From: Paenibacillus tundrae
GTDB taxonomy: Bacteria; Bacillota; Bacilli; Paenibacillales; Paenibacillaceae
Direction: 5' to 3'
NCBI RefSeq assembly: GCF_030812775.1
Contig: NZ_JAUSTI010000006.1
Coordinates: 1 to 64,000 of the forward strand
DNA: 64,000 nucleotides
Below are positions 47,942-55,881 of this stretch, in pieces. The notes under the pieces were generated by a model. That model ran no database searches, was not told the DNA's origin, and saw nothing but the letters and a program-made list of their open reading frames with translations. The position numbers and the translations under genes are program-made. Position 1 is the first letter of the stretch. The number at the start of each line of letters is the position of its first letter.

Positions 47942-50572
47942 ATGAAAGCTAGTGAAATTCGGTCTAAATGGTTAGAGTTTTTTGCAAGTAAAGGTCATAA
48001 AATTGAACCAAGTGCATCCCTTGTACCTCACAATGATCCATCTCTGTTGTGGATTAATGCAGGGATGGCGCCACTCAAACCGTATTTTGATGGGCGTGAG
48101 AAGCCAGAGAATCCGCGTCTTGCGAACTCGCAAAAATGTATTCGTACGAATGATATCGAAAATGTCGGCAAAACGCGCCGTCACCATACATTTTTCGAAA
48201 TGTTAGGTAACTTCTCCATTGGTGATTACTTCAAGGAAGAGACCATCGAATGGGCATGGGAATTCCTGACAAGCAAAGAGTGGATTGGTTTCGACCCAGA
48301 GCGTCTGTCCGTAACGGTATATCCAGAAGACGAAGAAGCGTTCAAGCTGTGGAATGAAAAGATTGGTCTACCGGCAGAACGGATTATTAAGCTGGACGAG
48401 AACTTCTGGGACATCGGTGAAGGCCCTTGTGGACCATGTACGGAGATTTTCTATGACCGCGGCGAAGCTTATGGCAACGATATGAATGATCCTGAGATGT
48501 ATCCAGGTGGGGAGAATGAGCGGTACCTCGAAGTATGGAACTTGGTATTCTCACAATTCAATCACAATAAAGATGGCAGCTACACACCGCTTCCGAACAA
48601 AAATATTGATACAGGTGCAGGCCTTGAGCGGTTTGCTTCCATTCTTCAAAATGTGGATTCCAACTTTGATACCGATCTGTTCCAACCGATGATTCAGAGA
48701 ACAGCGGCACTTGCCGGTGTTAAATATAATGATAGCGTGGAGATCGACGTTGCGCTTAAAGTGATTGCGGATCACATCCGTACGGTTTCTTTTGCTGTAG
48801 GTGATGGTATTCTGCCAGGTAATGATGGCCGTGGATATGTAATCCGTCGTTTGCTCCGCCGCGCAGTGCGCTACGGTAAAGTACTTGGACTAGACCGTCC
48901 GTTCCTGTATGAACTGACAACAACTGTTGGTGAAGTTATGGGCATGTACTATCCAGAAGTGGTCGAGAAGCAGGAGTTCATTGCTAAAGTGATCAAAACG
49001 GAAGAAGAGCGTTTCCACGAAACACTTAGCGATGGATTGGCGATTCTAGCTGATATTAGTGCAGCAGCTAAAGCGGAAGGACGCACGGTTATCAATGGTC
49101 CAGAAGCTTTCAAATTGTATGACACATATGGATTCCCGTTTGATCTCACAGAAGACTATGCAGCTGAGAATGGCCTCACGGTAGATCGTGAAGGATTCGA
49201 TGTATCGATGCAGAGACAACGTGATCTTGGACGTGCAGGTCGTCAAGAGAACGAAAGTATGAAGGCTCAAGGTGGCCCTCTTGCTGATCTGGAGGTTAAA
49301 AGCGAGTTTGTTGGTTATACTGACCTGTTGAAGGAAGCAAAAGTGGTAGCTATCGTTGCTGACGAAGCACTTGTGGATGCTGTCGGTGAAGGGCAGTCTT
49401 GCCAAGTCATCCTTGACCAGACGCCGTTCTATGCGGAAAGTGGCGGACAAGTCAGTGACCAAGGTCTATTGCGCGGAGCTAACATGACTGCTAAAGTCCA
49501 AGGTTTGTTCAAAGCTCCAATGGGACAACATGTGCATTTGGTTGTGGTAGAAGCTGGTGAGCTGCGTGTAGGTGATGTCATTAAAGCAGAGGTGGATGCG
49601 TCCAAACGTGGGGATATTATTAAAAACCATACGGCAACCCACTTGTTGCACAAAGCGCTCAAGGATGTACTAGGAACTCACGTTAATCAAGCAGGATCAT
49701 TGGTTGAACCACAGCGTCTGCGTTTTGACTTCTCTCACTTCGGTAGCATTACACCGGAAGAATTGACGGAAATCGAGCGTCAGGTCAACGAGCAGATCTG
49801 GAATCGCTTGGACGTGAACATTGAATTGAAGGCGATCGATGAGGCCAAGGAAATGGGCGCAATGGCGCTATTTGGTGAAAAATACGGGGATATCGTGCGC
49901 GTAGTTCAAGTAGGAGACTACAGTTTGGAACTTTGCGGCGGTTGCCACGTAAATAATACATCGGAGATTGGTATTTTCAAATTAGTAAGTGAAAGTGGAA
50001 TTGGTTCCGGTGTACGCCGCATTGAGGCTGTAACTGGTCGTGGTGCGTACCTCTATGTTGAAAGCCAATTAGAACTGTTGAAACAATCCGCTTCCTTGCT
50101 CAAAGCAAATGTTGCTGATGTGCCTAAACGGATCGAAGGTTTGAATCAACAATTAAAAGAAGCCGCAAGAGAAGCTGAATCCCTGCAAAGCAAGCTAAGC
50201 GCAATGGAAGCAGGTCAACTGACCGACCAAGTTGTACAAGCTGGTAACACACAAGTGCTAGCGGCTCGTGTTGATGCTCCGAACATGGATGCACTGCGGA
50301 CTGTAGCGGATGAACTCAAGGCAAAACTGCCTAATGCGGTTCTCGTATTGGGTGCGCCTGCAGATGGTAAAGTGAACTTTGTTGTTGCTGTACCTGCAGA
50401 GCAAGTGAAGCAAGGGCTTCATGCGGGCAAGATTGTCAAAGAAGTTGCAGCTGTGTGCGGCGGCGGCGGCGGTGGACGCCCTGATATGGCACAAGCTGGA
50501 GGTAAGGACGCATCCAAGCTGGATGAAGCACTGAAAGTGGCTGTATCACTTGTAAGTGAGCATGTTGTTTAA
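47942..50572 (+). CDS. alaS: Alanyl-tRNA synthetase
   Basis: AlaRS charges tRNA-Ala by recognising the G3-U70 pair and edits mischarged serine and glycine. The 876-residue protein has the class II core at the N-terminus (motif 2 [21 protein letters not shown] split around residue 77-97; motif 3 with [13 protein letters not shown] near 226), the tRNA-recognition domain, the editing domain with [11 protein letters not shown] near 563 and CGGCH near 662 as zinc ligands, and the C-terminal C-Ala oligomerisation domain ending [26 protein letters not shown] precedes the ATG. Controlled by the T-box upstream. Confidence 0.97.
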   Translation: MKASEIRSKWLEFFASKGHKIEPSASLVPHNDPSLLWINAGMAPLKPYFDGREKPENPRLANSQKCIRTNDIENVGKTRRHHTFFEMLGNFSIGDYFKEETIEWAWEFLTSKEWIGFDPERLSVTVYPEDEEAFKLWNEKIGLPAERIIKLDENFWDIGEGPCGPCTEIFYDRGEAYGNDMNDPEMYPGGENERYLEVWNLVFSQFNHNKDGSYTPLPNKNIDTGAGLERFASILQNVDSNFDTDLFQPMIQRTAALAGVKYNDSVEIDVALKVIADHIRTVSFAVGDGILPGNDGRGYVIRRLLRRAVRYGKVLGLDRPFLYELTTTVGEVMGMYYPEVVEKQEFIAKVIKTEEERFHETLSDGLAILADISAAAKAEGRTVINGPEAFKLYDTYGFPFDLTEDYAAENGLTVDREGFDVSMQRQRDLGRAGRQENESMKAQGGPLADLEVKSEFVGYTDLLKEAKVVAIVADEALVDAVGEGQSCQVILDQTPFYAESGGQVSDQGLLRGANMTAKVQGLFKAPMGQHVHLVVVEAGELRVGDVIKAEVDASKRGDIIKNHTATHLLHKALKDVLGTHVNQAGSLVEPQRLRFDFSHFGSITPEELTEIERQVNEQIWNRLDVNIELKAIDEAKEMGAMALFGEKYGDIVRVVQVGDYSLELCGGCHVNNTSEIGIFKLVSESGIGSGVRRIEAVTGRGAYLYVESQLELLKQSASLLKANVADVPKRIEGLNQQLKEAAREAESLQSKLSAMEAGQLTDQVVQAGNTQVLAARVDAPNMDALRTVADELKAKLPNAVLVLGAPADGKVNFVVAVPAEQVKQGLHAGKIVKEVAAVCGGGGGGRPDMAQAGGKDASKLDEALKVAVSLVSEHVV

Positions 50573-50606
50573 TTCTAACGAAATCAATTGAATTGAACAT
50601 CTACAG

Positions 50607-50707
50607 AGGATGAAGCGAATATAAATTACTGTTTTCAGTTACGAATGAACAGAAGCAACTTGCTGTAAACAGCAACAGTCAAGCAAAAAACACAATTCGC
50701 TTCTCCT
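50607..50707 (+). other. Structured region between alaS and ireB
   Basis: AGGA-T-GAAGCGAAT at 50607-50620 pairs with ATTCGCTTC-TCCT at 50695-50707, a 13-pair stem with one bulged T. Inside, CTGTT/AACAG (50629-50652) and TTGCTGT/ACAGCAA (50660-50675) can form two further hairpins, giving a three-branched shape. The stem is followed by TTTG only, so it is not a standard terminator. A TGTTATTAT extended -10 element (50733-50741) follows and may start transcription of ireB. Confidence 0.5.
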
Positions 50708-50804
50708 TTGTTTACTCGTGACAGTCAGAATATGTTATTATATAAGCAGAAATCAATTCGGCAGGACATGGTCCCCATGTTCATGCAGGAGCGAGGTGTC
50801 ATCA

Positions 50805-51065
50805 ATGGACTCCATGGATAAGACGGTTAAATTTAATGTGAAAGCTGACGAGCAGGAGGCATCATCCCAAGAGATTCTTCTCACGGTATATGATGCACTG
50901 GTCGATAAGGAGTATAATCCTATCAACCAGATTGTCGGGTATCTGATCTCTGGCGACCCCGCATACATCCCTCGTCACAACAATGCACGCAGCCTGGTTC
51001 GGAAAAAGGAGCGTGATGAGCTCATTGAAGAGCTTGTACGTTCTTATCTGGCCAATCACCGGTAA
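50805..51065 (+). CDS. IreB-family regulatory phosphoprotein (YrzL-like)
   Basis: In Enterococcus IreB is phosphorylated by the PASTA kinase IreK and affects cephalosporin resistance. The 86-residue protein matches the family closely: [10 protein letters not shown] at the start, [24 protein letters not shown], and [19 protein letters not shown]. Threonines near the N-terminus are candidate phosphorylation sites. GAGGTG is seven bases before the ATG. IreB-ruvX-yrzB is a conserved Firmicute order and holds here. Confidence 0.93.
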   Translation: MDSMDKTVKFNVKADEQEASSQEILLTVYDALVDKEYNPINQIVGYLISGDPAYIPRHNNARSLVRKKERDELIEELVRSYLANHR

Positions 51066-51075
51066 TGTACACCGC

Positions 51076-51173
51076 TTCCGCTGTGATGCAACCCATGTAA
51101 GGCAGCGGAAAATGAACCGACAGTAGTCAGCCTGAAGCTTGAGAGAGAGGATGATTCATCCTCCTAAGCAGGC
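51076..51173 (+). other. Two hairpins between ireB and ruvX
   Basis: TTCCGCTG (51076-51083) pairs perfectly with CAGCGGAA (51103-51110). Then GCCTG-AA-GCTT..GAGGATG faces CATCCTC..AAGC-AGGC (51130-51173), a compound hairpin ending nine bases before the ruvX ribosome site. Neither has a T tract. They may be processing or stability elements that set ireB and ruvX levels differently. Confidence 0.5.
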
Positions 51174-51192
51174 TTGAGGATGGGAGAGCATG

Positions 51193-51609
51193 ATGAAAAT
51201 ATTAGGTTTGGATTATGGGGACCGAAGAATCGGAGTTGCTGTTAGTGACGCCTTCGGTTGGACTGCCCAGGGATTGGAAGTGCTTGAACGCCGCCGGGAT
51301 GAAGGTGAGTTCGGTCGAATTGCCGAGCTTGTGCGCGAGCACGAGGTTAGCGAGATCGTTGTAGGGCTCCCCAAAAACATGAACGGCACCGTAGGGCCGC
51401 GTGGTGAAATCTGTATCGATTTTGCCGAACGCCTACGAGGCGAACTGAATTTACCTGTTCACCTTTGGGATGAACGGCTGACAACCATGGCAGCGGAAAG
51501 AACGCTGATTGAAGCGGATGTCAGTCGGAAAAAACGCAAGCAGGTTGTGGACAAAATGGCCGCAAGCTTGATTTTGCAAAACTATTTAGATGCCAACAGT
51601 AAAAGGTGA
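51193..51609 (+). CDS. ruvX: RuvX/YqgF-family nuclease
   Basis: RuvX (YqgF, YrrK) is an RNase H-fold nuclease implicated in 16S rRNA 5'-end maturation and, by homology, Holliday junction resolution. The 138-residue protein has [15 protein letters not shown] at the N-terminus with the first catalytic aspartate (D6), [13 protein letters not shown] with the second acidic region, and [24 protein letters not shown] leading to VDKMAAS with the last aspartate. Start at the second of two adjacent ATGs for better spacing from GGGAG. DUF1292 genes follow after 12 bases. Confidence 0.93.
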   Translation: MKILGLDYGDRRIGVAVSDAFGWTAQGLEVLERRRDEGEFGRIAELVREHEVSEIVVGLPKNMNGTVGPRGEICIDFAERLRGELNLPVHLWDERLTTMAAERTLIEADVSRKKRKQVVDKMAASLILQNYLDANSKR

Positions 51610-51621
51610 GGGGGATCAACA

Positions 51622-51921
51622 ATGGCTGAAGATCAACTGGGTATGGAAGAAGAATCGGAGATTATTTACATCGCGGATGACGAGGGCAATGAAGAAGAAT
51701 TCGAAGTCATCATGAAGTTTGAAGTAGATGGTTCGGAGGCCAAGTACATGATGGTTGCTCCGGTTGAGCCCGAGGATGGAGAGACGGATGTATATGCATT
51801 CCGTTACGAAGAAGAGGGCGACGACATTAAACTTTTCGTCATCCAAGATGATGCCGAATGGGATATCGTTGAGGAGACGTTTAATACATTTCTAGCTGAA
51901 GATGAAGAGGAAGCGAACTAA
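51622..51921 (+). CDS. DUF1292-family protein (YrzB)
   Basis: A very acidic 99-residue protein of unknown function, conserved next to ruvX and mltG in Firmicutes. The family pattern is visible: EIIYIADDEGNEEEFEVIMKFEVDGSEAKYM split over residues 13-43, and VYAFRYEEEGDDIKLFVIQDDAEWDIVEETFNTFLAE split over about 57-95. GAGGGGG lies upstream. It is followed with no gap by a related gene. Confidence 0.93.
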   Translation: MAEDQLGMEEESEIIYIADDEGNEEEFEVIMKFEVDGSEAKYMMVAPVEPEDGETDVYAFRYEEEGDDIKLFVIQDDAEWDIVEETFNTFLAEDEEEAN

Positions 51922-52236
51922 ATGACTGAATACAGCCGCAAAGACCTAAAATGGACAGATTCACTGCGTTTGGCTTTTGGTGCTCACGTTGAGCTCGAGG
52001 AAGAGAACGGGAAATCACATCCCTACGACTTGCTGGCTGAATTCGAAGTGCATGGTCAGCAATACGCCGTACTTCGAAGCTCATTGCGTCCTTATGACGA
52101 AGTTGAACTTCTGAGAGTATTGCCAGGTAGTGAAGACCAGATCATGCCGGAGTTAGTGACGATTGACGATGATGAAGAATGGGAGAACATCTCGGAATTA
52201 TACGATGAATGTACACTTCCCATTGATGAAGATTAA
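51922..52236 (+). CDS. Second DUF1292-like protein
   Basis: The 104-residue protein is a diverged relative of the preceding DUF1292 gene: FGAHVELEEENGKSHPYDLLAEFEVHGQQYAVL and LLRVLPGSEDQ..ITIDDDEEWENISELYDE (shown in parts) follow the same strand order. It starts one base after the stop of the first copy, using GAAGAGGAAGCG within that gene, so translation is coupled. Tandem duplication followed by divergence is likely. Function unknown. Confidence 0.82.
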   Translation: MTEYSRKDLKWTDSLRLAFGAHVELEEENGKSHPYDLLAEFEVHGQQYAVLRSSLRPYDEVELLRVLPGSEDQIMPELVTIDDDEEWENISELYDECTLPIDED

Positions 52237-52261
52237 TCAGCTTCAAATTGAAGAAACCGGA

Positions 52262-52285
52262 AGGGCGGAGAAGTCCGCTCTTTTT
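52262..52285 (+). terminator. Terminator after the DUF1292 pair
   Basis: AGGGCGGA pairs with TCCGCTCT around GAAG, followed by TTTT. mltG begins 27 bases later, so part of the transcription may read through. Confidence 0.8.
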
Positions 52286-52311
52286 GGTTGTGTAAAGGAG
52301 TTGTTTCTTTT

Positions 52312-53352
52312 TTGAAAGGGAAAGTCTGGATGATCCTTCTGCTTGTCATTGTTATAGCTGCCGGTGGAGCTGGTGCTTATGCCTGGAACTTGACGCGTCC
52401 ACTCGAAGCTTCAACAGAGCCGATCGTTTTTGAGATCAAAAGTGGAACTGGAACATCAAAAATTGCAGAACAACTACAGCAAGAAGGCCTTATTCGAAGT
52501 GGTCTAGCTTTTAAAGGTTATTTAAAATGGAAGAAGCAAGGGTCGAATTTTATGGCAGGCACCTATTCGATGAATCCAGGTGTGTCATATGAGGAGATCG
52601 TGAACAAGCTGAATAGTGGTGAGGTTGTACCCGAGGAAATGGTGAAATTTACGATTCCGGAAGGGTATACTGTGCTGCAAATGGCAGATAAATTGTCAGA
52701 AGAAGGCATTGTGGACCGCGATGAATTTATCAAGCTTGCCAATGACCCTTCTGCCTTTGATGTAGATATTATTAAAGATATTCCAGTAGATGAAGAGCTG
52801 CGTTATGTGCTCGAAGGGTATCTGTTCCCAGAAACCTATGAACTCAAAAAGGACAGCTCTACTCATGATGTCATGCAGCGCATGCTAGAGGAGTTCCAGA
52901 CCAAAGTGAATTCAATTCCGGATCTGGAGAAAGAGCTGCAAGAGAAGAAGCTGTCATTGCATGAATTGCTGACCATCGCTTCGTTAGTGGAGAGAGAAGT
53001 TGTCGTCGATGCGGAACGTCCTCTAGTCGCGGGCGTGATCTATAATCGGATTCATCAGGACATGAAGCTGGAGATTGACGCTACAGTGCAGTATTTGTTG
53101 GACAAGCCAAAGGCTAGATTGCTCTTCAAGGATCTAAAGGTAGAGAGTCCCTACAATATGTATCTGAACAAAGGGTTACCTCCGGGCCCCATCGCAAGTC
53201 CAAGTCTCCCGTCCATTCAGGCGGCACTTCAACCAGAAGCTTCAGAATACCTGTTTTATGTAACCAAAAAGGATGGTTCGTCTGAGCATTTGTTTGCCAA
53301 AACGTATAAGGAACATCAGCAAAATATAGCCAAGAGTAAGGCTGCGCAATAA
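52312..53352 (+). CDS. mltG: Endolytic murein transglycosylase MltG
   Basis: MltG cuts nascent glycan strands in the membrane and is thought to end peptidoglycan elongation. The 346-residue protein has one N-terminal membrane segment (VWMILLLVIVIAAGGAGAYAW), a LysM-like region (about 40-120 with IPEGYTVLQMADKL), and the YceG domain with EGYLFPETYEL, the catalytic glutamate in TIASLVEREV near residue 225, VIYNRIHQDMKLEIDATVQY, and SPYNMYLNKGLPPGPIASPS. The TTG is eleven bases from AAAGGAG and fits the family; an upstream in-frame TTG overlaps the terminator T run. Confidence 0.93.
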   Translation: MKGKVWMILLLVIVIAAGGAGAYAWNLTRPLEASTEPIVFEIKSGTGTSKIAEQLQQEGLIRSGLAFKGYLKWKKQGSNFMAGTYSMNPGVSYEEIVNKLNSGEVVPEEMVKFTIPEGYTVLQMADKLSEEGIVDRDEFIKLANDPSAFDVDIIKDIPVDEELRYVLEGYLFPETYELKKDSSTHDVMQRMLEEFQTKVNSIPDLEKELQEKKLSLHELLTIASLVEREVVVDAERPLVAGVIYNRIHQDMKLEIDATVQYLLDKPKARLLFKDLKVESPYNMYLNKGLPPGPIASPSLPSIQAALQPEASEYLFYVTKKDGSSEHLFAKTYKEHQQNIAKSKAAQ

Positions 53353-53367
53353 GCGGAGGGGATGTAT

Positions 53368-54297
53368 ATGAGTAAGAAACATGAACTGCTGGTTACGGCA
53401 GCGAATGTAAATGAAGCAGAGGTGCTGTTACAGGCAGGTGCGGATGCCCTGTTAGTTGGGGATGATCGATTCGGTATGCGGCTTCCTGGTAGCTTCACTA
53501 TTGAAGAGACAGCAAAGGTCGTAGAAATTGCAACTCAACATCAGGCACGCGTCTATGTATCTATGACGAACTTGATGTCTAATGATCTGCTGAAGGAACT
53601 GCCTGAGTATGTGCAAGCATTGGGCAAAATCGGTGTACACGGAGTGGAGTTCAATGATCCGTCAGTGCTTGGAGCTATTCGAGAATACGCTCCGCACATT
53701 CAGCTTCATTGGAATGCAGAGATGACTTCAACTAACTATGCCACCGCCAACTACTGGGGGACAAAAGGTGCTAGTCGTGTCGTATTGGCTCGCGAGCTGA
53801 ACATGGACGAAATTACGGAAATGGTTCCTCTTCTGAAGGTGGAGGCTCAGGTACAGGTACATGGGATGACTAATATTTATCATTCCAAGCGTAGTCTCGT
53901 ACAAAGTTATATGGCGCATCAGGGTCGTCCTGTGGAAGGACATTTGGGCAAAGAGCGTGGTTTGTTCTTGATTGAAGCTGAGCGACGGGATGAGAAATTT
54001 CCGATCTATGAAGATGTGAATGGGACACATATTATGAGTTCAGAGGATATTTGCATTTTGGAGGATCTACATTTGCTAATGGAGGCAGGCGTGCATAGCT
54101 TGAAGGTTGAAGGCATTTTGAAGCCACTAGCCTACAATGTAGCTGTAGTTAAAGCCTATCGAAAAGCAATTGATCATTATATCTCAGATCCGGATGCATA
54201 TGCTTTCTCTGAGGACTGGCTGGATGAAGTGCGTGAATTGCAAGATCCTGAACGGGAATTATCATTTGGATTTTTCTACAAAGAACAGGTGTATTAA
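53368..54297 (+). CDS. U32-family protein, TrhP1-like (tRNA U34 5-hydroxylation partner)
   Basis: B. subtilis YrrN and YrrO (TrhP1, TrhP2) together make 5-hydroxyuridine at tRNA position 34. This 309-residue protein matches the first: LLVTAANVNEAEVLLQAGADALLVGDDRFG, WNAEMTSTNYATANYWGTKGASRVVLARELNMDEI (in parts) and HGMTNIYHSKRSLVQSYM, where the cysteines that bind the Fe-S cluster in other U32 proteins are absent. ATG is six bases from GGAGGGG. It starts 15 bases after mltG, leaving no place for the O-methyltransferase gene (trmR/yrrM) found between them in B. subtilis. Confidence 0.85.
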   Translation: MSKKHELLVTAANVNEAEVLLQAGADALLVGDDRFGMRLPGSFTIEETAKVVEIATQHQARVYVSMTNLMSNDLLKELPEYVQALGKIGVHGVEFNDPSVLGAIREYAPHIQLHWNAEMTSTNYATANYWGTKGASRVVLARELNMDEITEMVPLLKVEAQVQVHGMTNIYHSKRSLVQSYMAHQGRPVEGHLGKERGLFLIEAERRDEKFPIYEDVNGTHIMSSEDICILEDLHLLMEAGVHSLKVEGILKPLAYNVAVVKAYRKAIDHYISDPDAYAFSEDWLDEVRELQDPERELSFGFFYKEQVY

Positions 54298-54314
54298 TAG
54301 AAGAGGTGAAGAAA

Positions 54315-55643
54315 ATGGAAACAGTGGCGGTACAGCGGAAGTTCTCCGGCAAACGTAACCGTCTGGATAAACCGGAGCTACTTGCTCCGGCTGGGAATCT
54401 GGAAAAATTGAAGTTTGCAATCCATTACGGCGCAGATGCTGTGTATATTGGTGGACAGGCTTACGGCTTGCGTTCGAATGCAGACAATTTTAGCTTTGAG
54501 GAAATGCGTGAAGGTGTGGAATTTGCCAAGAAATACGGAGCGAAAGTGTTTGTGGCAACGAACATCTATGCACATAATGAAGATATTGAGGGGATTGAAA
54601 CGTATCTTCAGAATCTGTACAATGCCGGCATTTCGGCTGTAATCGTTGCAGATCCAGCTATTATTGATGTAGCACTGCGTGCGGTTCCTGGACTTGAGGT
54701 TCACTTGAGTACCCAACAATCAACGCTTAACTGGCAAGCCGTGAAGTTCTGGAAGGATGAAGGACTGCCACGCGTCGTTCTAGGTCGTGAGACAAGCTTT
54801 GAGGAGATTGAGGAGATCAAGGCGCATGTCGATATCGAGATTGAAGCTTTTATCCATGGTGCAATGTGTTCTTCATATTCTGGACGTTGTGTACTCTCCA
54901 ACCACTTTACGGATCGGGACTCCAATCGCGGAGGCTGCTGCCAATCCTGCCGCTGGAAGTATGATCTATTCGAAGATGCACGAGAAGAAGGGGTATGGGT
55001 CAGCGAAGAAGAGATGCAGATGCAAGCTCCTGCTCCGTTTAACCTAGGTGAGAATCAGATTCCGTTGTTTGAAAAACAGGATAATCCGTTCTCGATGGGT
55101 TCCAAAGATCTGTGCATGATCGGACATATTCCTGAATTGATCGACGTAGGTGTGGATAGCTTCAAAATCGAAGGTCGCATGAAATCCATCCACTATGTAG
55201 CCACTGTGGTTAACGTGTATCGTCAAGCAATTGATTCTTATATGGCAGATCCAGAAAATTATGTGTTGAAACCGGAATGGGTTGAAGAGATGAATAAAGC
55301 TGCAAACCGTCCGTTAAACACAGGATTCTTCTATGACACACCAGATCATGAGGATCACATCTACGAGCCAGAAGAAAAAGCAGTTCCTTATGACTTCGCA
55401 GGGCTTGTTATGGATTATGATGCTACAACGGGTATGGCGACAATCCAACAACGCAATCACTTTAAGCCGGGCGATCAAATTGAGTTTTTTGGTCCAGGTG
55501 GAACATTCTTCAAACAAGTTGTAGGAGAATTGCAGGATGAGGAAGGCAATGTTCTGGATGCGGCAAGACACCCATTGCAACGTGTCAAAATGAAAGTAGA
55601 CCAACCTATTTCTTACTTCGATATGATGAGAAAAAAGAAATAG
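54315..55643 (+). CDS. U32-family protein, TrhP2-like (Fe-S tRNA hydroxylation enzyme)
   Basis: The 442-residue protein is the cluster-binding member of the pair. It begins after a basic tail with KPELLAPAGNLEKLKFAIHYGADAVYIGG, and carries the cysteines of the family: GAMCSSYSGRCVLSNHF and GGCCQSCRWKYDL near residues 195-225, plus SMGSKDLCMIGHIPELI. SFKIEGRMKS is the U32 signature. A C-terminal barrel-like domain (about 355-440) follows. Prephenate is the hydroxyl-donor precursor for the bacterial pathway. AGAGGTG upstream of the ATG; 17 bases after the first member. Confidence 0.88.
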   Translation: METVAVQRKFSGKRNRLDKPELLAPAGNLEKLKFAIHYGADAVYIGGQAYGLRSNADNFSFEEMREGVEFAKKYGAKVFVATNIYAHNEDIEGIETYLQNLYNAGISAVIVADPAIIDVALRAVPGLEVHLSTQQSTLNWQAVKFWKDEGLPRVVLGRETSFEEIEEIKAHVDIEIEAFIHGAMCSSYSGRCVLSNHFTDRDSNRGGCCQSCRWKYDLFEDAREEGVWVSEEEMQMQAPAPFNLGENQIPLFEKQDNPFSMGSKDLCMIGHIPELIDVGVDSFKIEGRMKSIHYVATVVNVYRQAIDSYMADPENYVLKPEWVEEMNKAANRPLNTGFFYDTPDHEDHIYEPEEKAVPYDFAGLVMDYDATTGMATIQQRNHFKPGDQIEFFGPGGTFFKQVVGELQDEEGNVLDAARHPLQRVKMKVDQPISYFDMMRKKK

Positions 55644-55713
55644 TCTTACAGGCCTATAATATAACAAAATAGTATTATGAAATAACAATATTATGTTATA
55701 AATCACTAAAAAT

Positions 55714-55747
55714 GACCTCCGTATATCGGTTAATGGGGGTCTTTTTT
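55714..55747 (+). terminator. Terminator after the U32 pair
   Basis: GACCTCC(G) pairs with (T)GGGGGTC around a 14-base loop, followed by six T. Confidence 0.85.
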
Positions 55748-55791
55748 GTATAGAAAATTAGGAAAAAAGTTGTAAAAAATTTTCGATTTAG

Positions 55792-55821
55792 TAAAGGGGA
55801 AATAGGAAACCTGTCGAATAA
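55792..55821 (+). promoter_or_regulatory. Possible sigma-D (flagellar/chemotaxis) promoter
   Basis: TAAA, then about 17 bases, then GTCGAATAA resembles the sigma-28 pattern TAAA / GCCGATAA apart from one extra base. It lies 60 bases before a chemoreceptor gene, the type usually served by this factor. Match is partial. Confidence 0.35.
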
Positions 55822-55881
55822 TACATGTTTATAGGGGAAAGTAAGAAAAACCAACAAGTAGAAACTGGCAGGTGAATGGAA

